Assembly: GCA_021324365.1 (NCBI GenBank) | Contig: JAJPJE010000011.1 | Span: 1-60,472 of the forward strand | Direction: 5' to 3' | Length of the DNA: 60,472 nt | Source: Terriglobia bacterium | GTDB taxonomy: Bacteria > Acidobacteriota > Terriglobia > Terriglobales > Acidobacteriaceae | Part shown: in pieces, positions 28,631 through 36,314 of the stretch | How positions within the stretch are numbered: position 1 is the first letter of the stretch | Layout: each line of letters begins with the position of its first letter | The notes under the pieces: model-generated | The model's database searches: none | The model's input: the letters and a program-made list of their open reading frames with translations, nothing else | What the model was told of the DNA's origin: nothing | Translations under genes and position numbers: made by a program

Positions 28631-29605
28631 ATGGAAACGCGCAGCACTCGTGTGCTCCTGCTTCTGTTCCTTCTGGCCCTGCTCACGCCTGGTCTCCGCG
28701 CCGATGAGCGCGGCGAAGGTCCCATTCGCAAGGATCCGCCGAAAGGCGGCATTACTCCCGAGCAAATCATTCAGAAATTCGCCGCCAAGGAAAAAGAATT
28801 CAAGACAGCCCGTGAAAACTACACGTACCGGCAAGACGTGCGGGTGCAGACGCTGGACGACGGCGGCTCGCCAGACGGGGAGTACCGCATGGTTACCGAC
28901 GTGCTCTTCGATCCGCAGGGGAAACGCACCGAGCAGGTTGTTTTTGCCCCACAGTCGACCCTCGAGCGCATTTCCATGACGAAAGAAGACATGGACGATA
29001 TTCAGCATCGTCTGCCTTTCGTGCTCACCACCGATGAAATTCCTGAGTACGACATTCTCTATGTAGGGCAGCAGCAGGAAGACGAACTCAACACCTACGT
29101 CTTTGACATAGCGCCGAAAAAAATCGAAAAGGGTAAGCGCTATTTCCAAGGACGAATCTGGGTTGACGACACCGATTTCCAGATCGTGAAAACGCGCGGT
29201 AAGAACGTACCGGATATCAGAAGCCGGGGAGGAGAGAACCTCTTTCCCGAATTTACCACCTGGCGCGAACAGATCGATTCACAGGATGGAACCGGACGCA
29301 AATTCTGGTTTCCAACCTTCACAAAGATCGACGACACCTTACATTTCTCCAATGGCGACGTTCACGTTCGCGAGATCGTGAAGTACGAGAATTACAAACG
29401 TTTCGGATCGAATGTGAAGATTACCTACGAGGGTCAGGACATCAACTCCGCCCCCAACAATCAGCAACCGCAACCGACAGCGCCGCAAACAAACCCATCG
29501 CCCGCTCCTGCGCAGTCCGCTCCGCAGGGCACTCCGAAACAGGCATCTCCGAGCAGCCAGCAGCCGGTGTACACGGGCGACGGACCGCCACCAGCGCCGA
29601 AGTAA
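28631..29605 (+). CDS. Exported LolA/MucB-like fold protein of unknown function
   Basis: 324 residues from ATG 28631. Signal peptide 'RVLLLLFLLALLTPGLRADE'. The region of residues 40-260 resembles outer-membrane lipoprotein-sorting proteins of the LolA/MucB superfold, with repeated beta strands ('DVRVQTLDDGG', 'EYRMVTDVLFDPQGKRTEQV', 'EDELNTYVFDIAPKKIEKGK', 'YFQGRIWVDDTDFQIVKTRG'). The last 60 residues are a Pro/Gln/Ala-rich low-complexity tail. Proteins of this layout are frequent in Acidobacteriota. A role in envelope lipid or lipoprotein handling is only a possibility. Confidence 0.7.
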   Translation: METRSTRVLLLLFLLALLTPGLRADERGEGPIRKDPPKGGITPEQIIQKFAAKEKEFKTARENYTYRQDVRVQTLDDGGSPDGEYRMVTDVLFDPQGKRTEQVVFAPQSTLERISMTKEDMDDIQHRLPFVLTTDEIPEYDILYVGQQQEDELNTYVFDIAPKKIEKGKRYFQGRIWVDDTDFQIVKTRGKNVPDIRSRGGENLFPEFTTWREQIDSQDGTGRKFWFPTFTKIDDTLHFSNGDVHVREIVKYENYKRFGSNVKITYEGQDINSAPNNQQPQPTAPQTNPSPAPAQSAPQGTPKQASPSSQQPVYTGDGPPPAPK

Positions 29606-29638
29606 TAAAGATCAACCGGGAACAACGAAGGGGGGTTA

Positions 29639-29660
29639 GCGCGGACGGGGCCGTCCGCGC
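29639..29660. repeat. Palindromic repeat family A, convergent-gene copy
   Basis: A 10-bp stem, GCGCGGACGG (29639-29648) with CCGTCCGCGC (29651-29660), and a 2-base loop. It sits between the LolA-like gene and the pseudokinase gene, whose stop codon it touches, and could terminate both. Confidence 0.65.
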
Positions 29661-30679
29661 TACGCCGCGGGTGCCATCGACCGTTGTGCAGCTTGCTGGA
29701 TGAAGCGCTTCATCACGGTCGCCCACATTACTTTTTTCCGAATAGCGCTCTCTTTTCCATTGCGGCCTTGCGCGAACATTCCCAATAAGGCTTTCATTTT
29801 GAAAACGCGCAGCATCGCCTCTTCGGTTTCGTTTACGCCGTAAGCTTGCAGGAACTCTTCCTGCACCTGGCTCGTGATGGTACGGTTGCAGAACGGGTAT
29901 TTTTCCAGCGCCTCCACGGAAGCCATGAACTGTGCGACATCCTGGAAGGAACTTCCGCTTGGCATCATGCGCGCATAATCCGAGATGCCGATGCCCTCTT
30001 CCGTTACGATCACGTTCAGCGGGGTGAATTCGTTCAGCACAGCCGAACTGGGTAGCAGTTTTTTGGATCTCAGCAGGATTGCGCGTGCCCCGCTCAGAAT
30101 GGTTCGGATCGCCTCGTCATCGAGTCCCTCGCCCTTGCAGTTGACGCACAATTTTTCAAGTTCCAGGAGCAATTGGTTAGCGTCGAAGGGTTGCGGCAGA
30201 CTCGCCGTACAACGATGAAAATTGCGGAGCCATAACCCGGTCTGTCGCGCTGCCACCTGCAGGCATCCGTGATCGGCATATCCCGGAAGCAAGGCCGCTT
30301 TCATGATGATCGACTGCAGGGGAAGCCCAGTAATCTTTTCGGTAACCACCGCTCCCAGTTCGGTGAAATCGCCGAGCGGACGCGGTACGCCATTCAGTTT
30401 TTTCTCTTCGAAAACTCCATACACCCGGCGCAGATTCTCGGTTTCCACTTTTGCCGTGTTGCGAGCGCCCTGGGTCCCGCACTTGCTTGAACGATAGACT
30501 TTCGCCGCAAGCCGCTCGCTGCTGTCGGCAAAATCGATCACGATGTCGTAAATGTAATGGTCAGCCTTCGGGGTATGACCCACGACCCGTACCGTTCGTA
30601 GCTCGCCACGGCCGGGGTAATAGCTGCTTCCCGAGCGCTTCAGTTCTGAAACAATTTGATCCATTACGCTTTCCGGCAT
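29660..30679 (-). CDS. APH/choline-kinase-fold protein with degenerate catalytic loop
   Basis: 339 residues from ATG 30679 with an AGGAG site. The N-lobe has 'VVGHTPKADHYIYDIVIDFA' and the Lys strand 'SERLAAKVYRSSK'; 'VVTEKITGLPLQSI' is the hinge. In phosphotransferases of the aminoglycoside kinase family the catalytic loop reads HGDxxxxN; here it is 'VLNEFTPLNVIV', so the catalytic Asp is replaced by Phe although the Asn and the later Asp (GIGISDYARM) remain. The C-lobe continues 'SFQDVAQFMASVEALEKY'. It is probably a pseudokinase or a kinase with altered chemistry. A structured leader precedes it. Confidence 0.72.
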   Translation of the reverse strand: MPESVMDQIVSELKRSGSSYYPGRGELRTVRVVGHTPKADHYIYDIVIDFADSSERLAAKVYRSSKCGTQGARNTAKVETENLRRVYGVFEEKKLNGVPRPLGDFTELGAVVTEKITGLPLQSIIMKAALLPGYADHGCLQVAARQTGLWLRNFHRCTASLPQPFDANQLLLELEKLCVNCKGEGLDDEAIRTILSGARAILLRSKKLLPSSAVLNEFTPLNVIVTEEGIGISDYARMMPSGSSFQDVAQFMASVEALEKYPFCNRTITSQVQEEFLQAYGVNETEEAMLRVFKMKALLGMFAQGRNGKESAIRKKVMWATVMKRFIQQAAQRSMAPAA

Positions 30680-30799
30680 TCTTACTCCTGATGGGGTGTG
30701 TCAGCGCACAATCGAGCGAAGGCGCGCAAGAAGAGATGCAGTTGGCGTTCCAGCTTCAGGGAAAAATTCGCTTTGTAAGTAATTGAAAAATATAGAAGG

Positions 30800-30930
30800 A
30801 GATCGGCTGCCAAAAAATGGGGCCGATCGGGTGGAATACCGCTACCTAATCTTGGTAATCGGAAACCAGCTATCGGGCAACAGCTTGCCCGTGCAGCCAC
30901 GAAACTTTGCGAGGTGTGCGATGCAGGAAC
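30800..30930 (-). ncRNA. Structured leader upstream of the pseudokinase gene (candidate cis-regulatory RNA)
   Basis: Reading the minus strand from 30930, the sequence holds a very stable hairpin (CGGGCAA/TTGCCCG, 30873-30879 with 30884-30890), a weaker one (TGGT/ACCA, 30852-30867), then a 7-bp hairpin (GATCGGC 30800-30806 with GCCGATC 30821-30827) followed by a pyrimidine-rich stretch and ATATTTTT. The last could be a weak terminator. Words resembling the c-di-GMP-I (GEMM) riboswitch appear (CGCAAAG, AGGTAGCGG) but their spacing and the closing stem do not fit well. It could simply be the 3' end of the HNH gene. Confidence 0.3.
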
Positions 30931-30951
30931 GGCTTCGGCTGGCGCGTTAGC

Positions 30952-31461
30952 TCAGTAGAAGAGGTACTTCCGCCACTTCTCGTCAGAGTGTCCCAACAAT
31001 CGCATGATGTGCCGGCTGGTATGCAGGTTGAATGGTCGAGGCTCCCGCATCAGCTTCATACCGGCCTCGGTCGGATAGCGATTCCCCTTCTTCCGATTGC
31101 AGGGATGGCAGCACGCGACGAGGTTCTCCCAACTGGAGTTACCGCCGCGAGAGCGCGGAATGACATGGTCCAGAGTCAATTCACTCGAAGCCAGGATCGT
31201 CCCGCAATACTGGCAGCAATTGCGGTCCCGCAGGAGTATATTCTTGCGCGACAACGCTCTCGTCTGGTGGGGAATGCGACGGTACTCAAGCAGACGAATC
31301 ACTGACGGCACACGCATTGCCATGCGGGCGGCATGAAGGTGCGCACCATCGACCTCTTCCGCCATCGCGACACCTTTCAGTACCAGCACGATCGCACGGC
31401 GTGCGGCACACACGTTGATAGGTTCATAGGACGCGTTCAAAACCAGGACCGGCTGATTCAT
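30952..31461 (-). CDS. HNH endonuclease
   Basis: 169 residues from ATG 31461 with a GGGGAG site. The N-terminus '[20 protein letters not shown]' and '[20 protein letters not shown]' match the stand-alone HNH family of Cyanobacteria and Acidobacteria. The nuclease site follows: '[20 protein letters not shown]', '[20 protein letters not shown]' and 'PCNRKKGNR', i.e. CxxC, catalytic DH, N, and CxxC zinc ligands. These proteins are housekeeping-like and of unclear biological role (DNA repair or processing has been suggested). ComF lies 96 bases upstream on the same strand. Confidence 0.92.
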   Translation of the reverse strand: MNQPVLVLNASYEPINVCAARRAIVLVLKGVAMAEEVDGAHLHAARMAMRVPSVIRLLEYRRIPHQTRALSRKNILLRDRNCCQYCGTILASSELTLDHVIPRSRGGNSSWENLVACCHPCNRKKGNRYPTEAGMKLMREPRPFNLHTSRHIMRLLGHSDEKWRKYLFY

Positions 31462-31557
31462 AACTCCCCGACCATTTCCCCGATAAGCAGTGGTCTGCGG
31501 ATCTGTGCTCGTTAGCGAAAAACTTCGTGCGAAATTGTGGATTCTCGCTGCCATCCT

Positions 31558-32472
31558 TCAGCCCGCATGCGCCGACATCGCCAGCGCCTCCTCTGCTTCG
31601 AGCGGCTCCAGGGCCGCTGTCATTTCGGGTTTCATAACTCTTGCGACTGTCGCCACCCAGACGCCTGCGGCGCCTGCCTTGCGCAATACGCGCGCACACT
31701 CGCCCACCGTGGTGCCGGTGGTGAGCACGTCGTCTACAACTAAGATGTTCTTGCCACGAACCTCGTCTGGCACGGTCACCGCAAAGGCGCCACGCACATT
31801 CGCCTGACGCTGCTCACGAGTCAATCCCACCTGCGATTCCGTCGCGCGGACCCGCTTTAACAGCTGCGGACGCAGCTTCATCACCCGCAACTCCGGAGCA
31901 CCCTTCAGCCCCGCCTCGGCGATCAACTCAGATTGATTGAACCCGCGTGAATGGAGCTTGCTGGAATGTAATGGAACCGGGATCACCACCGCGTCGTGGA
32001 TGTCGAACTCCTGGCGTAGATCCGTAACTGCTTCTGCAAGCATCCGCCCGAGAACTCGCGCGGCAGTGCGTATTCGATCGTACTTCAGCAGGTGGATTAG
32101 TTCGCGCAAGCCGGCATCGTAGCTGCCGTATGCTGAGGCTTTTCGAAACGCTGGCTGCTCCGCGAGGCACTCACCGCAGAGCTGCTCCCCTGCTTCGTCG
32201 CTAAAGCTGAACATCCGTTCACCACAGATCGCGCACGTCCTCCCTTGAAAGCGCGCCATCGTGTCCAGGCACTCTGGGCAAACCGGCAGTCGCGAAATAT
32301 TTGTCAGTGGAAGCGAACAAATGCGGCAATCGGAGGGGAAGAAAACGCTAAACAGGCTGGATGCGGTGTAACGCAGGCTGGAGACGAGCAGGGCACTTCG
32401 TTCTGGACCCTGCTGGCGCTGTTGCGGAGACCGCTCTGGATGCGGCCCGGCTTGCGCCTTCCCGGGCGGCAT
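31558..32472 (-). CDS. comF: ComF-family phosphoribosyltransferase-like protein
   Basis: 304 residues from ATG 32472; the first 40 residues are Pro/Gln/Arg-rich and not part of the family, so the real start may be further in. A zinc-binding region is seen: 'FFPSDCRICSLPLTNISRLP' , 'VCPECLDTM', 'CAICGERM' and 'CGECLAE' (four CxxC pairs). The PRTase fold has 'AVVIPVPLHSSKLHSRGFNQ' and the PRPP-binding loop 'NILVVDDVLTTGTTVGECA'. ComF is needed for DNA uptake in competent bacteria, where it is thought to act with PriA/ComFA; in others it is an uncharacterised phosphoribosyltransferase. The ComEA-like gene at 24928 is the only other competence-type gene. Confidence 0.9.
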   Translation of the reverse strand: MPPGKAQAGPHPERSPQQRQQGPERSALLVSSLRYTASSLFSVFFPSDCRICSLPLTNISRLPVCPECLDTMARFQGRTCAICGERMFSFSDEAGEQLCGECLAEQPAFRKASAYGSYDAGLRELIHLLKYDRIRTAARVLGRMLAEAVTDLRQEFDIHDAVVIPVPLHSSKLHSRGFNQSELIAEAGLKGAPELRVMKLRPQLLKRVRATESQVGLTREQRQANVRGAFAVTVPDEVRGKNILVVDDVLTTGTTVGECARVLRKAGAAGVWVATVARVMKPEMTAALEPLEAEEALAMSAHAG

Positions 32473-32850
32473 GGCTTCCCTGCCATTCCCCCGGACCGGG
32501 TTTAGGTCACCAATACTGCTGAAGACGACCCTCCTGGCGCTGGCCCCCCGCCCTATGCGGGAAGCATCATCATCCTTGTTCAGTATAGTCGCGGTCTGGA
32601 AGTGAGCGCAATCGTCTCTGCCACATTTTCGGTGCAAAAGTTGTTGTCCAAGCGTGCATCTCGTTTGCGCGTAGAATTCCCCTAACTGTCACGCGAGAGG
32701 TCGAATTCCCGGCGGCGTTTTGAAAAGCCGGCACTTGTACTTGTCTCGCATGGCGCGCACGTGCGACACTTTCGCGGCTTTAATCGCCCGGAGTTCAGAG
32801 CCAGGACCCGGGGTTGTTTCGCAACCCACTCTCGTTCCAGAGGACCCTGA
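32473..32850. other. Intergenic region between comF and the OPT transporter gene
   Basis: 378 bases between divergent genes. I see no coding signal, tRNA or repeat family here. Small inverted repeats exist (TCGCA/TGCGA around 32747-32767). Both promoters probably lie in it. Confidence 0.4.
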
Positions 32851-34899
32851 ATGAGCACTCAAACTCAAGTTCCTACGCCGACCAAGTTCAAGCCTTATGT
32901 CCCGGCCAGCATGCTAATGCCGGAATTCACCCTCCGCGCCATCATCCTTGGTCTCTTTCTTACGGGCATTCTTGGAGCTGCCAATGCATATCTGGGCCTG
33001 AAAGCCGGCATGACAATCGCTGCAACGTATCCTGCAGCGGTCATCGGAATGTCGATCCTGCGCCTTTTTAAGGGATCTTTGCTGGAAGAAAACATTACCC
33101 GAACCATCGGGTCGATCGGCGAATCTGTGGCCGCAGGCGCCATCTTCACTATCCCGGCATTCGTGCTCGCCGGTCTCTGGCCTGGTCTTACCGGTGCGAA
33201 ATACTGGCAATGTGTCGCGCTGATGGTGATTGGCGGAACGCTCGGAATCCTATTCGTGACGCTGTTGCGACGCGTGATGGTGGAAGATCCTGAACTTCCC
33301 TTTCCTGAATCCGTCGCCGCTTCGGAAATCCATAAAGCCGGTCAGCAAGGCAGTCGCGCTGCCAAAATCCTGTTCGCCAATATGGGATTCGGCGCCCTGG
33401 TCAATGCACTCGGACAGCTGAACGTGTTCAGTTACCAGAATGCATTCAGCAATATCAACATCGGCGCGCTCGGGAAGAGATTGCTGCTGCGCACGTCCAC
33501 GAATCCGAACGTCGCGACCACAATTACGGGGGGAGCGACGACTTTCTCGCTTCCCGATATCAGCCCCGCCTATCTCGGCGTGGGTTACATCATTGGGCCG
33601 CGTCTCGCCGCGCTGAACTTTGCCGGCGGCCTGCTCGCCTGGGGATTGCTGGTGCCACTCTTGACGTTCACCATCGGCCCTTATATTCAGGCAACCATGC
33701 CTCCCGGACAACCGGTCTCCTGGATGCTTCTGGCCAACTCTGTATATTTCTCTATCGTTCGGCCGATCGCGGTGGGAGGCATGCTCGTTGGCGCTTGCTT
33801 CACGCTGTTCCGCATGCGCAAACAGTTGATGGCTGGCATCTCCCGCGCAATTTCCGACCTGAAGAAATCGGCGCAGGCGCACGAAGCCACCGACCGAACC
33901 GAGCGCGACCTGAGCTCGAAGATCGTCTTCCTCGGTGTGGCCGTCGTGTTTGTGGCGATGATTGCGCTCTACTACTTCTTCATCAACGGTGCAGGCACAT
34001 TAACCAGCACGAAGGTGATCTCTGGTGCGCTGGTTGCTGCCGGTGTCATGGTCATCCTGGGCTTCTTTTTTGCCGCTGTCTCCGGAAATCTCGTCGGCAT
34101 GATCGGCTCCTCGAACAATCCTGTCTCCGGTCTCACGCTCTGCACGCTGGTTGTGGCAGCGCTGCTGATGGTTGCGCTTGGTGTGTCCGGGATCGGAGGT
34201 GTCGCTGCGGTACTGGGCGTCGCAGCAGTCGTTTGCGTTTCGTCCGCTGTCGCTGGAGAGATGCTCCAGGATTTGAAGGTCGGTCACATTCTCGGCGGTA
34301 CTCCCGCGAAAATGCAGATGGGCGACATGCTCGGCATTATCGTCGCCTCTCTAGTGCTTTTTGTGCCGCTTTCCGTGCTTGATCGCGCCTACCACTTCGG
34401 CAGCGCCGCGCTACCAGCGCCGCAGGCCGGCTTGATGGCAATGCTCGCGCAAGGCATCGTCGGCGGAAACATGGCGTGGCCACTGGTGATCGTCGGCATT
34501 CTTATGGGATTCGCGCTAATTATGGTGGAAGTGAAGAGTCCCATGCTCTTCTCTGTCGGTATGTATCTCCCGGTTGGGACCACGTTCGCCATCTTCATCG
34601 GTGGACTGATTCGCTGGATAACGGACAAAATGCGCGACCGTCGCGGCCTGAATGACGCTCAGAAGGCACGTGTCGACAACGCCGGCGTGCTCACCGCATC
34701 CGGCCTTATCGCAGGGGAAGCGCTTTGCGGCCTCGTGATAGCCGGTGTATGGCGCGGGAATACGCCACAGTTACTGAAATCGCCGCCGATCGTTGCCGCA
34801 GTCATCGCTGCCGCTGCGCTGATTTTCGTGATGATCCGGGTGCCCCTGGCAAACGCAGGACGTCCGGAAGAACCGGCACCGCCGACGGCAATCATGTAA
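32851..34899 (+). CDS. OPT-family oligopeptide/metal-chelate transporter
   Basis: 682 residues, ATG 32851. The N-terminal region 'PEFTLRAIILGLFLTGILGA' then 'ANAYLGLKAGMTIAATYPAA' is the OPT family start. Some fourteen membrane segments follow, including 'LPFPESVAASEIHKAGQQGS' and 'GSSNNPVSGLTLCTLVVAAL', both family hallmarks (the NPVSGxT loop). OPT proteins import oligopeptides, and a subgroup (YSL) imports metal-nicotianamine chelates. Bacterial members of this layout are usually assigned to oligopeptide uptake. No peptidase is adjacent. Two family A hairpins follow the stop. Confidence 0.95.
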   Translation: MSTQTQVPTPTKFKPYVPASMLMPEFTLRAIILGLFLTGILGAANAYLGLKAGMTIAATYPAAVIGMSILRLFKGSLLEENITRTIGSIGESVAAGAIFTIPAFVLAGLWPGLTGAKYWQCVALMVIGGTLGILFVTLLRRVMVEDPELPFPESVAASEIHKAGQQGSRAAKILFANMGFGALVNALGQLNVFSYQNAFSNINIGALGKRLLLRTSTNPNVATTITGGATTFSLPDISPAYLGVGYIIGPRLAALNFAGGLLAWGLLVPLLTFTIGPYIQATMPPGQPVSWMLLANSVYFSIVRPIAVGGMLVGACFTLFRMRKQLMAGISRAISDLKKSAQAHEATDRTERDLSSKIVFLGVAVVFVAMIALYYFFINGAGTLTSTKVISGALVAAGVMVILGFFFAAVSGNLVGMIGSSNNPVSGLTLCTLVVAALLMVALGVSGIGGVAAVLGVAAVVCVSSAVAGEMLQDLKVGHILGGTPAKMQMGDMLGIIVASLVLFVPLSVLDRAYHFGSAALPAPQAGLMAMLAQGIVGGNMAWPLVIVGILMGFALIMVEVKSPMLFSVGMYLPVGTTFAIFIGGLIRWITDKMRDRRGLNDAQKARVDNAGVLTASGLIAGEALCGLVIAGVWRGNTPQLLKSPPIVAAVIAAAALIFVMIRVPLANAGRPEEPAPPTAIM

Positions 34900-34907
34900 G
34901 CCTTATG

Positions 34908-34929
34908 GCGCGGATGCCCTCGTCCGCGC
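34908..34929. repeat. Palindromic repeat family A, first of a close pair
   Basis: GCGCGGA (34908-34914) and TCCGCGC (34923-34929) with an 8-base loop, directly after the OPT stop. A second copy lies 55 bases on. Confidence 0.65.
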
Positions 34930-34983
34930 ACTGCCTCTGCGCGACCGCGAACGCGGTCGGCTAAAGCAGTATTTTCTTGTGTG

Positions 34984-35006
34984 GCGCGGACATTTCCTGT
35001 CCGCGC
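34984..35006. repeat. Palindromic repeat family A, second of a close pair
   Basis: GCGCGGACA (34984-34992) and TGTCCGCGC (34998-35006) with a 5-base loop. It lies between the convergent OPT and EVE-domain genes. Confidence 0.7.
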
Positions 35007-35073
35007 TAACCTCGGTTGAAAGTCGCACGCACTTTAAACATGGGCACTGTTCGGCGACATCTGCCTCGCCCCT

Positions 35074-35451
35074 CTATTCCGTTAAGAACTTGTATTGTGC
35101 TTCGTTCAACGGGACTACGGAGAGCCGTCCCTGCCGTACCAGCGGCGAATCAGCAAACAGCTTGTTCGCTTTGATCTCATCCAGACGCCTGGGGCTGGGC
35201 GCTGGCTTAGCTGCCTTGATCTTCACGATCGGTTTCTTCGGATCGCTTGCGTCGACAGAAACAATCGTCGCCGTCCCCACTGCCGTGCGCTCGTCTCCCG
35301 TGTGATAGATGATGGCGTGATCGCCGGATTTCATTCCGCGTAGGTTCTTCAACGCCACCGGATTTGTCACACCGTCCCACACTGTAGTTCCGTCGCGCTG
35401 CAAATCAGCAAATGAGTATTCAGAAGGTTCAGTCTTCAGAAGGTAGTACAT
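35074..35451 (-). CDS. EVE-domain protein
   Basis: 125 residues; ATG 35451. The EVE (thymocyte nuclear protein 1-like, PUA-related) fold is clear from 'MYYLLKTEPSEYSFADLQRD', 'TVWDGVTNPVALKNLRGMKS', 'GDHAIIYHTGDERTAVGTAT' and 'RLDEIKANKLFADSPLVRQG'. EVE domains bind modified bases in DNA or RNA through an aromatic cage. Stand-alone bacterial versions have no settled role but may read hypermodified nucleotides. The gene is 26 bases upstream of the exported-protein gene's stop and could be in the same unit. Confidence 0.95.
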   Translation of the reverse strand: MYYLLKTEPSEYSFADLQRDGTTVWDGVTNPVALKNLRGMKSGDHAIIYHTGDERTAVGTATIVSVDASDPKKPIVKIKAAKPAPSPRRLDEIKANKLFADSPLVRQGRLSVVPLNEAQYKFLTE

Positions 35452-35477
35452 GGTTATCCTGGTGCCTCAAAAAGAAC

Positions 35478-36248
35478 CTAATGGGCCGGCACTGGTGCCG
35501 GAGCTGTCGCGGCCGGCTTGAAGAGCTTGTCGCGCACGTCCGGCCAGAATTCTTTCATCACGTTGAAGGCAGCATCAAGAGCGATTTGCTGTCCCCATTT
35601 TGAAGCAGTATTGCTGAACGACCGATCTGCTGCCGGATAGTACGCGTTGGAAATACCGGCAGCGACAAGGTTGCCAGCCAGCTCGGAAACATTCAACTGG
35701 GCGTGGCCATTGTCTCCCTTGGTAATCACTTCGCGATTGAGCGCGTACCAGGTCCGGTCCCAAAACCCGTGTCCCTTGCCTAAGTAGAAATATCGAGGAT
35801 CCTGCTTAAGAAATGTGGGGAAAAGGCCTTCCGTCATGAAATTGCCGATCGCCTGATCAGCGAATGCTCCGCCGTAATACTTTGCAAATTCAGAGACGCC
35901 GTCGTCGTGAAATGAATACTGCCCCTGCAGTACGGAGCTTCCTGCAAACACGCCGGCCACGAGGAATGCAGAAGGATCGAAAGAATCCTGAAATGCAACC
36001 TTGAACTTCGCGCCAGGTGTTAGCGGGCGGAAGATGCGACCTTCATCCTCGCGGTAGTTAGGGATAACCCAGAAGATATGGTTGCTGCTGGGTTTATGTT
36101 TCTGGCCGTTCTGATCGGGATTGTTTTGCTTGACTTGGGGCGGAGGTGGATTGGGCGAATCGGCCGCGGGTTGCTGTGCACTTGCATTTGCCACGAGCAG
36201 TACGACTCCCAGACACACCCATGCGGAATCCCAAACCTTCATTAACAT
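35478..36248 (-). CDS. Exported acidobacterial-type protein of unknown function
   Basis: 256 residues from ATG 36248 (an ATG two codons later is equally possible). Signal peptide 'VWDSAWVCLGVVLLVANASA', then a Pro/Asn/Gln linker. The body includes 'WVIPNYREDEGRIFRPLTPG', 'FKVAFQDSFDPSAFLVAGVF', 'FAKYYGGAFADQAIGNFMTE', 'GLFPTFLKQDPRYFYLGKGH' and 'NREVITKGDNGHAQLNVSEL'. The Phe/Tyr-rich sequence with short amphipathic strands suggests an outer-membrane or periplasmic protein. I recognise the pattern as recurrent in Acidobacteriota, but not a function. It follows the glucan-synthase-like gene by 66 bases on the same strand, so it may be the third gene of that operon. Confidence 0.65.
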   Translation of the reverse strand: MLMKVWDSAWVCLGVVLLVANASAQQPAADSPNPPPPQVKQNNPDQNGQKHKPSSNHIFWVIPNYREDEGRIFRPLTPGAKFKVAFQDSFDPSAFLVAGVFAGSSVLQGQYSFHDDGVSEFAKYYGGAFADQAIGNFMTEGLFPTFLKQDPRYFYLGKGHGFWDRTWYALNREVITKGDNGHAQLNVSELAGNLVAAGISNAYYPAADRSFSNTASKWGQQIALDAAFNVMKEFWPDVRDKLFKPAATAPAPVPAH

Positions 36249-36314
36249 AAAGCATCTTGGATGATGGTGCAGTGCGCAGGGACCCAAATCTTCGGAATTT
36301 CGAACCCACTCGCG

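Noticed and set aside
30790-30951. Firm call of a c-di-GMP-I riboswitch
   Set aside because: Only short words match the aptamer; the closing stem and tetraloop receptor could not be traced, so it is listed only as a structured leader.
36249-36314. Frameshift splitting off a GH94 domain of the glucan synthase
   Set aside because: Only 66 bases separate the synthase stop from the next gene, and that gene encodes an unrelated exported protein.
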